64,000 bases of DNA, taken from Acanthopleura granulata. Taxonomy: Eukaryota > Mollusca > Polyplacophora > Chitonida > Chitonidae. Location of the stretch: the NCBI GenBank assembly GCA_016165875.1, contig JABBOT010000011.1:12153766-12217765 (forward strand), read 5' to 3'. Made by a program: the position numbers and the translations under genes. Position 1 is the first letter of the stretch, and every line of letters starts with the position of its first letter. The notes under the pieces were generated by a model that was given only the letters and a program-made list of their open reading frames with translations, had not been told where the DNA came from and searched no databases. Below are positions 1-12,800 of the stretch, in pieces.

Positions 1-550
1 CATGTTAGTCCACGTAAAGGCTGCTGGCATTGCGCACAGCAGATTCAGATGAGAACGAATATGACTGCGGCTTGGAAATGAACCTGTTTTTATGTACATG
101 GTGTATATTTTGTCAGGAGCTGTTTATGGTATGGGGATGGAGTTTTCTTAAAACGTGCTTACGTTTTCTTTTTTGTTTGAAACTTGTGTGAATTGAAATT
201 CAGTGTGTTTCGGTCCACGAGCCATAATGCAATGTGCTCAACATCACAGAACTTATCACAGGGTTGGAATTTAGTTACCTTCCTTTAGCTTGTGGTTAGC
301 TTTTGTTTAGGCTCGTAGTGATCAGCCTTATAACATAATCTGAACGCAGCTTGTCAGTACAAGTGATAGGAATAACAATCGTTAGTTGTTTGGCCAGATG
401 AGATCTTTTTTTGCATGTGTCAGTAAGCACCAGGTAAGGGAGGATTGATGGAGGAATAGAAATTGTTCATGTTCACCAGATAATTTGGGTGGACAAATGA
501 TACTGGCGATGAATAAGTACACATCTCTAACATGTTAAGGTTATTCAGCA
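1..550. other. No gene recognised
   Basis: No frame looks coding on either strand. It could be the 3' untranslated end of a plus-strand gene lying to the left: AATAAA-like signals follow on the plus strand, for example near 1430. Confidence 0.3.
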
Positions 551-832
551 GTGGTAAGAAGTGTCATTTGTATGGTACGGTACTTCAACATGTTCAAGCC
601 ATTGTGTTGTGACGTGTGAAACGCAAACAGTGAAAAGAAGTGTCATGTGCAACTCAAATGATGTCCTGACACGTAAAAAGCGAAGTGTTAGGAAGTGTCA
701 TTTGTACATCAAATGATTATGTGCTCTGACATGTCAAGGGCAAAACAGTGGTAATAAGTGTCATTTATACCGATACCTGAAATGTTCTGATACGATTAAG
801 GCAAACTCTGGAAAGAAGTGTCATTTGTACCT
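551..832 (+). repeat. Degenerate ~60-bp tandem repeat, five copies
   Basis: The core GAAGTGTCATTTGTA recurs with small changes near 558, 637, 692, 755 and 814, with mostly about 60 bp between copies. Flanking parts of the unit, such as 'tgtcctgacacgt' and 'gctctgacatgtc', also recur. Confidence 0.7.
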
Positions 833-1929
833 CTTGAAAGGATGGTACAACATACATGTGGGTTAGCATCAGTTGTTCCTCCAAGACTGTGAATAGCTGT
901 AGTAAGGACCGTTTCTTCACAAGCTACAGAGGAACCTACCCAGTGTCCGCTTCATCATCACCGTAATACACAGACAACCGGCTGGACAGGCTTGTGCAAG
1001 AGGTACATGGGAAAATTGTACATACTTCACCTTAAGAAAAGAATAAGACGATTGAAATTAAAGTTGTTTGTAAAGTTGTTGTAACAACAAAATTGAAATC
1101 AGAACAGGAATGTCCTCATTGTCACAGAGATTTCTCTCACAGGTTTTCTTTTTTTCTTCACATGTTTATACCTCGGGGTACATGTTTGTTGTATAAATGC
1201 TAATTTATCAATGATATAACTGTCATGTTTTTGTTTCTGTGTGTTTTTTGTACACTGGTCCTGTGTGAAATGACAGCATCCTCACTGTTAACCTGGGCCA
1301 TTGTCATTTGTACAGTCGGGTGCTTCTGTTTATTATAAGATGGAAGGGAAAAAACCTCCATGTGTTCTGTGTTTTCACTTTAAGTGCATGCTGTAAAAGC
1401 CAGTTTTGAAGTAAATGCTAAAATGAATGAATAAATGAAAACATAACACTTTTGGAAATAATAGGCCATTTTTGAATTTAAAAAATTGACCAGTTCTAAC
1501 AGAACCATTATAACTACTTGGAATAATAATTTGCCATGTTTGAAATTAAGAAATGAACTTTTTATCAAAACTGGTAAATTTTTATTTCAAATGAAGCCAC
1601 CAAAATTATCTCAGAACTTAGTCTGGTCAATTTTTATTTAAACATCTTATTTCAAGCCTGGCCAATTTTTTATTTCAAAAGTGCTGTTTCTTTCAAAACT
1701 AATTCTACAAGTCCTCTGCCCGAAACTCTGACTGATGCCTCACCCACGTCGTCATGGGCTTGGTCAGTTGGAATAGCAACTGCCTCATCTTGGTTCAGAG
1801 CTGGTTAGTTTGGTCTTCAGCATCATCTTGACTTGGAATTACACTTTCTAGGTAACATTTTGATCAGCAACCTCCGAGTCTGGCCCTCTGGCTACTGGCT
1901 TCCTACATGTACATGCACTAAAGCACCAG
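833..1929. other. No gene recognised; AT-rich flank
   Basis: Plus-strand AATAAA occurs near 1430. The stretch 1550-1690 repeats phrases such as 'aatttttatttcaaa' several times, a low-complexity pattern. No coding signal was seen. Confidence 0.3.
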
Positions 1930-2094
1930 ATAGCTGAGGGATCAACTTTGCAGCAAACATGCACTTCTGATGACTAGAAGACACAGCTCCCTCAAATGAA
2001 AGGAGCCACAGATTCAATCCCAGCCTTCAGGCATTGTCTGTTCCCCAGCTCTCAAAGTTCGTGGAGCCTTGGTGACCAAAAAAAAAAAAAAAAA
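1930..2094 (+). mobile_element. Possible SINE remnant with A-tail
   Basis: A tRNA B-box-like GATTCAATCCCAGC near 2010-2023 is followed about 55 bp later by an A run ending at 2094. This order fits a short retroposon. The head is too diverged to assign, and no target duplication was found. Confidence 0.3.
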
Positions 2095-2539
2095 TGTTGA
2101 AGACATTCATGGAGACATTTGTGCAGTCCACCATTCATTAGAGACTGCTTGTCCTCCACCAACACAGCACATCTGCATGTACACCACACGTGATAGAGTT
2201 CAACAGTACCTTGCCTATGGTTGATGGTTTCAATGGTACTCCAAATGATGACAGATGATCAGTGGTAATCTGATTTTTATAACTAGAATCTGGAGTACAA
2301 TATATTTACCATCAACATCAAGAGTGCACAAAGCTGAAATAACAAACTGTCGACTGACTCTCCATCTCAGAGGACTGGGATGATGTTTTACGTGAATGCA
2401 ACGTGAACACGTAGCCCTCTTTCACTCCAGTACTGATACTGTCCTCCTGAGTATTTCACTTTAACATACGAAGGCAGGCAGGTTTAAAGGTGAACGAAAC
2501 AGAGACTGTGTCTTGTACAACCCGTCAGCCTCAGCCAGG

Positions 2540-2690
2540 TACCTGACAAACCTGCAGACTTCATGCTTTAGGCGAACCAGCCAGAGCTAGATTTGAACTC
2601 GTGTTCTCATTGGTCAAAGATTACAGCTTTAGATGGAGCTGTATCCAACTGGATAGAGGCCACTGAATCCAGAGTGTGACAGCCCCTGTA
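2540..2690 (-). mobile_element. tRNA-related SINE fragment
   Basis: On the minus strand the segment contains a B-box-like GAGTTCAAATCTAGCTCTGG. A second, diverged copy with the same motif lies at 2950-3150, so the two are probably members of one old SINE family. Confidence 0.4.
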
Positions 2691-2949
2691 CCACACTCAC
2701 TACAGACACTACACAAATGGGCGACTGTCATGGCATCATTTGTCCGTCAGTACATCGTTTGGAAGCAGCATAGGGTGTGGTTTATCAACAGTTTGTATGG
2801 GAACATCGTGACAGTGCATCACCACCCATCAGTGAGAAGGATTTGATGTCAAATAGGATGATCGTAAATGTACTGGTACTTCTATTTACAAGCACAGCTA
2901 CATATCGATTTTACACTTGGTGAAGTGTTCAATACCACACTAAAGAATT

Positions 2950-3150
2950 TCTCACTTGTACATTAGGTTCATGAGATGAGGAAGCTGGGGAAGCCACCGA
3001 CCCTGTCTGGTTGCCCTATCTGACAAATGTCCTCACATGCTTCTGATGAACCAAACTAGAGCTGGATTCGAACTCACAACCTGACAGATTAGGTTCTAGT
3101 GAACTTCCAGCTGAAAGCAGTATTCCTTAGCCAAAAGGGGGGCCAGGTTG
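2950..3150 (-). mobile_element. tRNA-related SINE fragment, second copy
   Basis: The minus strand has GAGTTCGAATCCAGCTCTAG, a near-perfect Pol III B-box, and is related over tens of bases to 2540-2690. No intact tRNA fold is evident. Confidence 0.45.
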
Positions 3151-3727
3151 TAGACCTGCATCTAGTAGAACCACATGTTTGTTGCACAATATGAACCCGT
3201 CAAACTACAAAGCATACAAACAATCATGTTGTACCTGTATTTGTATTTGGGTGAGTTTACAGTACACACTCATGAGATAGATCACAATGGTATGGATATA
3301 CACGTATTACATAGACTCACAAATATCTTACACATTTATGTACAATTCTGATTGAAGAGAAATATATTACTGGTAACTAAAAATTCCTCCTGAAAAGTAT
3401 CTGGATGGAAACATGTCTAGGCAATCCTTTCAGGATGTCAAATCCTTGAGTAAAACAAAAAATAACAGTTTAAAATTTCAGATATAAAATGCATTAGGGT
3501 AAAAGTAAAATTGGTGTTTATCACATTCAACAGCTTGGATCTACGGCATATTTCGATTTGATGGAGAAAATAAAGTTACTACTGGAATGAACTTTTACTG
3601 ACTTCACAAGTCATTTTCCAGAGCAAAAGAACAAAAAAAAGACCTATCTGGAAAAAAAACATCTTGTCATAAAAACAGAGTTCTGGTTTAAAATTTGCCC
3701 AATGTTTATGTTGTACGATGGAGAATG

Positions 3728-3816
3728 TTAGCGTCGCCCCGTGCCTGCTCCTGATCTGCTGGCTTGACTGCGGATGCTGGCTATGGAACTGCCGCTGCGG
3801 GAACTTGCTGGCGAGA
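3728..3816 (-). CDS. CCDC39: CCDC39 exon 22 with stop codon
   Basis: Residues 918-946 and TAA at 3728-3730. Reads [20 protein letters not shown] then SGAGTGRR. The acceptor is GTTGCAG. GC content is clearly above its surroundings. No strong AATAAA was seen within a few hundred bases downstream on this strand; CATAAA (about 3703-3708) and GATAAA (near 3517) are weak alternatives. Confidence 0.9.
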
Positions 3817-6800
3817 CTGCAACAGGGGTGAAAAACATGCTGGTGAGAAATGAATATATCTAAATGAATAAGATCAGCCCTTCAGATGCTGCTCCTAACA
3901 ATTAAGGGGCTAATCTCTTTTTCTGAATAAGTACATGGCTGTTGTCTAGAGAATCGTGTATTATCCCCCTCCATAATTTCAGATTTCAATAAGCGACATT
4001 CACATGTCAGATCACTGCCATTTTTTTTTACCTAAAATGCCGCAAATTTCACAGTACCCAAGAACTGGGTGCTAAATTTGCTTGTGAACTTATCGTAAAT
4101 TGTATTCTCATGCATAATAACTGGTGGCAAAAACAAAGGGCAAACTGAAAGTACCAAGTAAAAAGTTGTGTTTTTGTTTCAGCTTTTAATTATATCAGCT
4201 GTAGAAAGCAGCTTCAGCCTCAAACGTCAAAGGTCAATCAGGCAGGCACTCGACCATGACTTGAGGCTAATTTGACCACAGCATGGAATGCAAATGTCAC
4301 TTATTTGCAAGATGCTGTGTTTCATCTGCTAGTTCCAGACGTAATGAAAGATTGTTCTGTGAAATTATCACTATTTGTGCCATCGTAACAGGAAATATCA
4401 AGATAACCATCAAAACAGTACAATTAAATCTAGCGACTAGAAAGCCAGGCACTGTGGTCACAAATGAAAGTGACAATTGTGAAACAATAATTATGGCTTC
4501 ATGAAGAAGAACCATTAATTCATAAGATCAACAATTTGTCTGCTTAATCTTTGTTGGGCTTCAATGGGTATGGCTGACATTAAACTGAACAAAAGTGGTG
4601 CTTCAATTTAATACTGACATATGGGCAAATATCAAAATGACCTTCCAAACCAGTACCCACTTCTTGTTGCTAAATATTTAGAGACCATTCCCAAGACTGA
4701 AGCAGTTTATTCTCATTTCAACAAATTAAATACATTATACATGTATGTCACTGGATTGAAAATATCATCATTGGTTGATCATTAATAGTTTTGAGTCAAT
4801 GCCTGCTTGCTGCCATTTTGTTGGAAACCAGATTAAACCAGATCTCAGCTGGCTGACTGCCAGTTTGTCCCATTGACCGTCTTTGGTACGTGTTTGCAAT
4901 GAAAATTTTTCAGGTTTGATAACATTAAATGACATAAAATTTCAGCCAAAAAGTGCACTTTCAAAAGACAAATCAGTGTCAAAAATTATTACTTTTGATA
5001 CTATTAAAATTCTTCCATACACTCTTCCATAAAGATCAACAGAGCTCTTAGACAAGATGTGCACCTTACTCATGGGCAAAACTTTGTGTCACTGTAATAC
5101 TGCATGTTTTTCTTACCCAGCTCTGCTCCAATATCAATAAGGCTGGGCCGACTCTGAGTGGAGGCGACAGAGCGAATGCTCCGTACAGAGGAGAGGCTGC
5201 TGCGGGCGCTGCCCAATCGGGAACCCCTTGGGGTGGGCGTCAGGGCCGGGAGATTAGCCTGGAGAGGAAGAGGTCAAAGTCTAACAGTTAACAGAAAACA
5301 GGGCTGTTATGTACGGTAGTTCTACAGTAATACAACGTAAAATGCTTAAGAGCATCTATGCAGGACCCACTGTAATCTAGATCTCGCAGGTCGGTTTTCT
5401 GTTAATTCAGGATGAGTGTCTGAATGGCAAGTTATGATGGTACCAGACAAGCATGTGAGCTAAAAGGAAAGACAACATGATGTATACATGCATCAATAAA
5501 GTCTGAAGAGCACATCTTATTTTTATGATCTTTCACAAACAACATGTAGACATTCAAAGAAGGCAAAGTTGTACACATTGAGAAAAATGAAAGCCCAGTA
5601 TCATTATCAGTTTAAACCGATCAGATGTTAGGTATTTATATAAGCCTGATTGTGACACTTGGTACTGACCTGTGAGAAGTAGAGACTGACAATTTCCCCT
5701 AGGTCTGGATGCTGGTTCACCACATCTCCAACCTGCTTCATCACAGACTTGTTGAACTCTCGCATCTCACGCACCTCAAAATCACGCTGCAGCAACAAGG
5801 AAAAGAGTTAGAAAGCACAGGCATTGGAGGTTTGACAGCCTAGAGCAAGTCATCAACGCTTAGCATCATATGTGCGTATTCAAGATCCGAACACCCATAG
5901 GTCACATCCTTCCTTTCACAAAAATTCTGGAAACATATAGGCCAGTTTAGATGATATACAGCAATTCATACAGAATACAGTCTCAGAATGAAGTCAGAAT
6001 TGACCAGATAGTTGTTGTACCTCCTGTGGGGTCTCATCCTTGGACTTGGTCTGGTTCCTCAGTTCCCTGGTGTATTTGGCATTCTGTTTGGCCACACGCT
6101 CCAGTTTGGCCTTCTGGTCATCCAACTCTTTCGACAGCTGGTTCACTTTGGACTGGAACAGGAAACATGTGAGACATGAAACAACATGTGAGACATGAAA
6201 CAACATGTGAGACATGAAACAACATGTGGGACATTAAACAACATGTGAGACATCAAACAACACGTGGGGCATCAAACAACATGTGGGACATCAAACAACA
6301 CGTGGGACATCAAACAACGTGTGAGACATCAAACCATGGGAAACAAAATGTGGGACATCAAACTGGAGGTGTGGGAAGTGTGGGTGGGAAAACATGTGGG
6401 ACATTGAAATGGAAACGTAAGAAAACAAATGCTGAAAATGTACTTCTGTCTACACTTCATTAATACTCCACTGCCAAAAAGATCAAGGTGGAATTAAATG
6501 ACTGGAACTGTATGACCTCATACATGTACTTCACCTGTCACTAAGCTGTTCGTTTAGCCTGATTCTGATAGATGTATGGGAAGTTGCTTTTGATGTTTCG
6601 TTGGAAGGAAGGAAGGACAATATCCCACTAGGAAAATGCAAGATTCAGTAACCAATAACCACGACGATAATATTTATTGACCTTTAATAATGCACTTTTG
6701 GGGCAAAATTTGAGGTCATTTACAGTCATCAACTGACACTGGAGATGTGGGGGCCTTCCAGCCATAGGGATTTACCAGGGCTGTAATGCTATGACTTACA

Positions 6801-9800
6801 CTGTGCTCAGGTCATCCAGCCAAAGTGATTGTGTTAATTGGCTCATGAAAAGATGTACACAGTGGCAGGTGGACTGTTTCTCTATTGTGCATGTTTAAGA
6901 CTACATATGTAAATGAATTGCCCACATCCAGCATTCCGTAATGAAATTTAAACACTCATACCATCTATATTGCAGGTGTTAATAGTCTTTCCACCGTAGA
7001 TCAGATTTTATATATATCAGTCGGCATGTCCTCATAAATGCTCAAGAGAATTCCGCAGTAGCTTGAGTTTCAGCCAACAACTGTCCACTACCACTGACAT
7101 GAATAACAGGTACACGTGAGGGACAAGCCAATAGATCATGCACACTTTGTTTCTCACCTTTTTCTCTTCGATCAGCTCCACATAAGCATCTTCATCACGG
7201 GTCAGGTTATCCAGGGTGCTGCTCATTGTCTGAAAAGAAAAAACAACTCTTCTCATCAAAGTCTGCAATAAATACACAGTTACGCAGACATTTCACAGAA
7301 AGCAAACATTTGAATGTACTGTATGGAAGTGTCACATGGCGTGTATCCCTCAACAGTATCACAAATGAGTCACACCAAAAAAAAACCTGCCATGACAGTT
7401 TTTTTTTCCCATTAAAGGGTACATAAATCACCTGGTTTTAATTGCTTGATACAGTTATAGTTCACACGGTAAGTGGGTTGAGTAATGGGGTAGGCATTAA
7501 GTAAGTACACGTACCACACTCCCAGTGTAATGCTCACTGATTTTATTTCAGAAAATTTGTTGGCACTGACAGAATATAAGCATAAAATACAGAGGTTATT
7601 AAGAGAGCTATAAGAAATGCCATCAAAGAAAAATGAATAAATAAAAATTCATTACACATTTCCCTTAAAAACATAATCTCCACAATGTTCATTTTAGAGT
7701 TCTCTTTCACGTATCCTCTAATAGTTAGAGTCACAGATGTAACAGCTGTGACTTCATGGTCCTGAATAATTTACCACGCGAGTCTACTCAGAAAACTGCC
7801 TACAGAGGGCACTGTTTGGTAATTTGCAATGCGTAGCCACTACTCAATGCCGTACAGCTGTAAGTCAGAAGATGCTCCGTAAGGTGCAGCTTACACCCAG
7901 AGGTACCAGGCAGGCACTATGCTGTACCATGAGAATTTACAGCTGTACGGTACTGTGGGGACCTTTCTGTTCAGTACAGCGTAGCAACTACACAGTACTG
8001 TGAAAGAGAAAGTGAAACTATATACATTGTAATACGGTGCAGAAGATGTCATGTTCAATGCCCTGCAGTATTTGCACAGTTCACTGAAAACAAAAGCGAA
8101 ACTGCATAATGTTTTGCAGCAGTTTTGTGATGATCATTAGTGGTCAGCCTGACGAAAGGGTGTAAGTTATGTCCAACGTAACTGTCATGACGACACATAC
8201 TGTAGAAGTACACCGCCATGGTAGTTACATTTGACATAGCGTTACACCCTCTCTGTAAGACGGGCCCCACTACCCTGCAGGATTCGCAGGTACAATGAAA
8301 GCAAAGTTGAAAATCTAGCTGTGTAGGTATTATTATGATTACAGCCATGTAGTGTGCTGACCTGCAGATCCTCCTGAAGCTCACGGATCTGACGCCTCTT
8401 GTACTTGTACTTATCCATCACCGCTCTCAGCTGCTCCTCCAGCTGCTGCTTCTCTTCCATCTCATCACCTGATACAAGAGGAAGAGAACGTTATATGGTT
8501 AGATTGATATGTGTTAACGTGAAGGGCAGAACATTCCATTGTTAGATTGATGTGTGTTAACATAAAAGAGAAAACACTGCATGGTTAGATTGATGTGTGT
8601 TAACATGAGGGAGAGAACATTCCATGGTTACACTGATGTGTGTTAACATGAAGGAGAGAACATTCCATGGTTACACTGATGTGTGTTAACATGAAGGAGA
8701 GAACATTCCATGGTTACACTGATGTGTGTTAACATGAAGGAGAGAGTATTAAATGGTTAGACTGATGTGTTTTAACATCAAAGAGAGAACATTCCATGGT
8801 TAGCATGATGTGTTAACATGAAGGTAAGAACATTCCATGGTTATCTTGATGTGTGTTAACATGAAGGAGAGACCATTCCATAGTTAAGCTCATGCCTGTT
8901 AACATAAAAGAGAGAACATTCCATGGTTAGCATGATGTGTTAACATGAAGGTAAGAACATTTCATGGTTATCTTGATGTGTGTTACCATGAAGGAGAGAA
9001 CATTCCATGGTAGGAGTTATGTGTGTTACTTGTGAGAGGACATTCACAAGTTGCAAGGATACCAAGCCTGAAACTAAGCAGCCCAACAAGGACAGGCAGG
9101 CATCAAATCCCAGTTTGTCAGGTACAAACTAATTAGTGCCTGGCAAACTTCTCATGTAAATAACATAAGGAATTTTCCAAACACTACCGGTACTTGTGAC
9201 TGAACAAGTTTTGACATCTGATTGTCAGCCATGCCTCAAAAAGTCATTTGCCGGCCTTGGACACAAAGTTCCTGTAATGGAAAATCCTCCTTCTCAATTT
9301 TCCTCAAAGTGAAAGAACTGACAAAGAGTTGTTGTTGCATTATATCATTATTTTCATACAAATTAAGACAGGGCACTAACATCACAGTCATAAATCTTGA
9401 TGAGCTACATTCATGACACTGGAGCCACTAGAGTGAATGTGTGGCACATATCTGGCCTACAGGGGATGAATGAAACACACTCTACCAGGTTAATGCACCG
9501 CAAAACCTCAATACTCGTACTGTGCCAAATGACTTACAGAAAGCCTACACCATAAACAGGAGACAAAGGGTTCAATTTCAAATCGGGTTATACCTGAGAC
9601 TGTACAGTTGATAACCTTGATATTTTCTGGGCTTGATACTCTACAAATATGGTAATAGGCCAAGTACATGAACTTCTTGACCTAGGGTCATTACAATGTG
9701 ACAAAGTGCCTGTGTAGGTGGAGCATTTCTTTTTAGTAAGATGGGAGATAACTCACTTGTATCTGTGACTCTGTTAAAGCTTTTCCTGTACGTCTCATTA

Positions 9801-12800
9801 CGACCGTTCATCAACTTCAGCGTGTTCTCCAGAGCTCGGATTTCCCGCTCGGCTTTCCGTATTCGGGCATCTAACTCATCTCCCTCTCTTTGGAGCTCTT
9901 CTTTCTCCTGGGCTGCCTGACGCACACAACAATTTGATTTCATCAGCGGCGTATTTAAAGCTACAGATGGTTACCCTAACTCCTCAACCATTTCGCAACT
10001 TTCAGTGCAATTGATGCACATCTGTAATTTGATTTTGGAGGCAAAACTACATTGGTTGGATTGGCCAGTTTCAGGGCTGCACAAAAAGTATAATTTTATC
10101 AGTCAACACAGAATAATGCCTTCAGAATATGCTTGAATAAACACCCTGCAAACATGCAAAAAGGTTGACGAATTACAGTAATTCACTTTACACCAAAGCC
10201 ACACAAAAATATACACCGAGCATTTCAGTATGTGTTTACTTGTAAACTGCTGTTTTACAAACATGTATGTTAAAATGGCTATGGCTTTACCAATAATGTA
10301 TTCTAAATTTTAGGTCTGCATTCTTCTAAACACAGAATGTGTCAAAATTAATATTACATAAAACATGGGGCAAGACACAAACAAAGTGCCATAAACTTTT
10401 GCAACAAATTTTGGGAACAAGTTCTATCAATCATTCTGAGAACTATCATATTGACCTTACATGGCCGTCCAACCAAGATAGGACCATTTATGAAATAAAA
10501 CAGAAAAAAATTATTTCTTTACCTTTATGACATAGTAAGCCTGAGACTTCTCCTCTTCACCTTCTGGGGGTGACATGGAAACCATCAAAATCTCATATCT
10601 TGAAGAAAACAGCAAAACAATACAACAAAGTCACGATTTATGAGTATAAAAGGTCAGACAAAATCTCGCATAGCTTAGAATTCTTGTCATCAATCACGGA
10701 TATGAAGCGAAAACACACTACAGTCATCCCCAGAAATACAAATGTGAGCTATCACACAAATATGCAATCTGGACCCAAATTTTCTTAAGATTGGAGAGAA
10801 TTGGAAGATTCGTCTGTGATTTCGGTCAAAGACTTTTCGTATCACAAAATTTACGTACCGTTTACGGAGTTTGTCAATTCTGGAGATTCTCTCATGAAGT
10901 TCAGCGCTGATCTGTTGTCTCTCGTCATCGCCCGCGCGGATCTGAGCTATCAACATCTCCCTGTGAATATTGATCTCTTGACGCCGCTCTTTCATCGCCT
11001 GGTAAATCACACACAAACAGTTTTGACATTATAAACAGCCTGTCTAATTCACCTGAAAAAATTATGAAACTCAAAGCTCAAATCATGAGCAATTTCATGA
11101 CAGCCACACAAGATGATGTAGCCTTCATTATAGTCATGTGACATCAGAGAAAACGAAAGAAGTGAATCAGTCACCATTAAAACAATCAAATAAATATATA
11201 ACTAAATCATCAGTCAAAATTATGAATTAAAAAACAAACACCGAAAGGCAGCACTTAGAGAATACAGAACCCTTTGATGAACAAGATTTCAAGAAATCAA
11301 TTGCCATTTCATGACATTAATCATGACATTAGGGAAACAATCCGAACTGAAAGTGAAACTAACCGTCTCTAGCTGAAGTTTTCTCTTTTCCATGGAGAGG
11401 ACCTCATCGGCCTTGGAGTAGAGGATTTCTCGGAGCCGCTTCAGTTCCAGCTTCAGTATGTTCTCATCCACCATCATGTCCTGACAAAACAAAAAAAAAA
11501 AGGGTCATTTAGTACATCACTTTAACATAATTTAAAAGATACCCATGGCTTTCTTGATTTTGTATTAATAATTCCATGCAATATAAACATGCACAATTTG
11601 ACATATTTCCTCAAAAAAATGTTTTTTGGCTTCTTTTTCAATTTATATGTGTTTATTAATTTGATTTTTCTTTTGTTATTTTATTTTTTGTTAGCTGATA
11701 AGTAAGAAAGAGGACAATTACATGTTAGATATACAAATGTGTAAACAGTATATTCAAGTTCAGCCCTGTATTACAATTTTCTTTTCTTTTCTTTTAAAGT
11801 CTAAAAAAGAAAGTAATGGAATAATTCAAAGCCCCCAAACACATGTAAAACACTGTTCTTCATCCTGCATCCTGCAGTACAGGAGTTAAAACCATGAAAT
11901 GTAACCCACCTGCTTTTTAGCAACTGTTCTCCGCAATTCTTTCTCAGAATTTTCAGTATACAGATCCAGCTCTTCTATTTTGGAGGTAAGATCAGCCTTT
12001 TCGGCTCCGCTCTTCTCCAATTCTCGAGCGACTCTCCTCGTGTCATCCTGAAAACAGACAAAGGTCATGACAATAAGACAGGCATTCACCCCAACTCTGT
12101 TTCAACACTTGTACTAATGTTTATTTGTTATTGCATACAAGTGAGAATTCCCCAGCTTAGAAAGGTCATGAAAAATTTGTCAAAATCCCTCTTGGGAGCC
12201 CTCTGCAGCCTTTGTCAAAACCATACGAAGCAAGTCCATATCATTACAGCCAATCAGTGGGGATGGGTATGGCTTATTTGTGCCCTGCATATACCACGTC
12301 CTATTTATGCCCATAAACCAATGCCTTAAGTGTGCCCATCAACCAGTGCCTTATGTGTGCCCTTAAACGAGTGCCTTGTTTATACCAATAAACCAATGAT
12401 TTATGTGTGCCTATAAACCAGTGCCTAATGCATGGCCATAAACCAATGCTGTACATGTATGTCTGCCCATAAACCAGTGCCCTATGTTTGCTCATAAACC
12501 AGTGCTCTATGTGTGCCCATAAATCAGTGCCATGCATGCCCATAAACCAGTGCCTTATTTATACCCATAAACCAATGGATTATGTGTGCTCATAAGCCAG
12601 TGCCTATGTTGGCAGTCAACTATTCATGTATGAAGAACAGACAACATGGATGCCACATCTGTGTCTGAAAAAGAACATTCTGTTGTAATGGTTGTCACTG
12701 GAATCGGAGTCAGATGTAACACAACTACAATATTACAAAACTTACAAATTTTAACACTAAACACATTTGGAAAGTTGAATGGGCTACAGAAGGGTTCACA

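Noticed and set aside
8055..8384. 109-codon frame on the minus strand overlapping exon 17
   Set aside because: It is mostly intron 17 in a different frame from the exon, with no family resemblance.
8479..9045. Regular repeats suggesting a CRISPR array
   Set aside because: The units are contiguous, with no unique spacers, and lie in an intron of an animal gene; it is a minisatellite.
12301..12543. Open frame rich in His/Trp/Leu on the minus strand
   Set aside because: It is generated entirely by the ~25-bp tandem repeat in intron 11.
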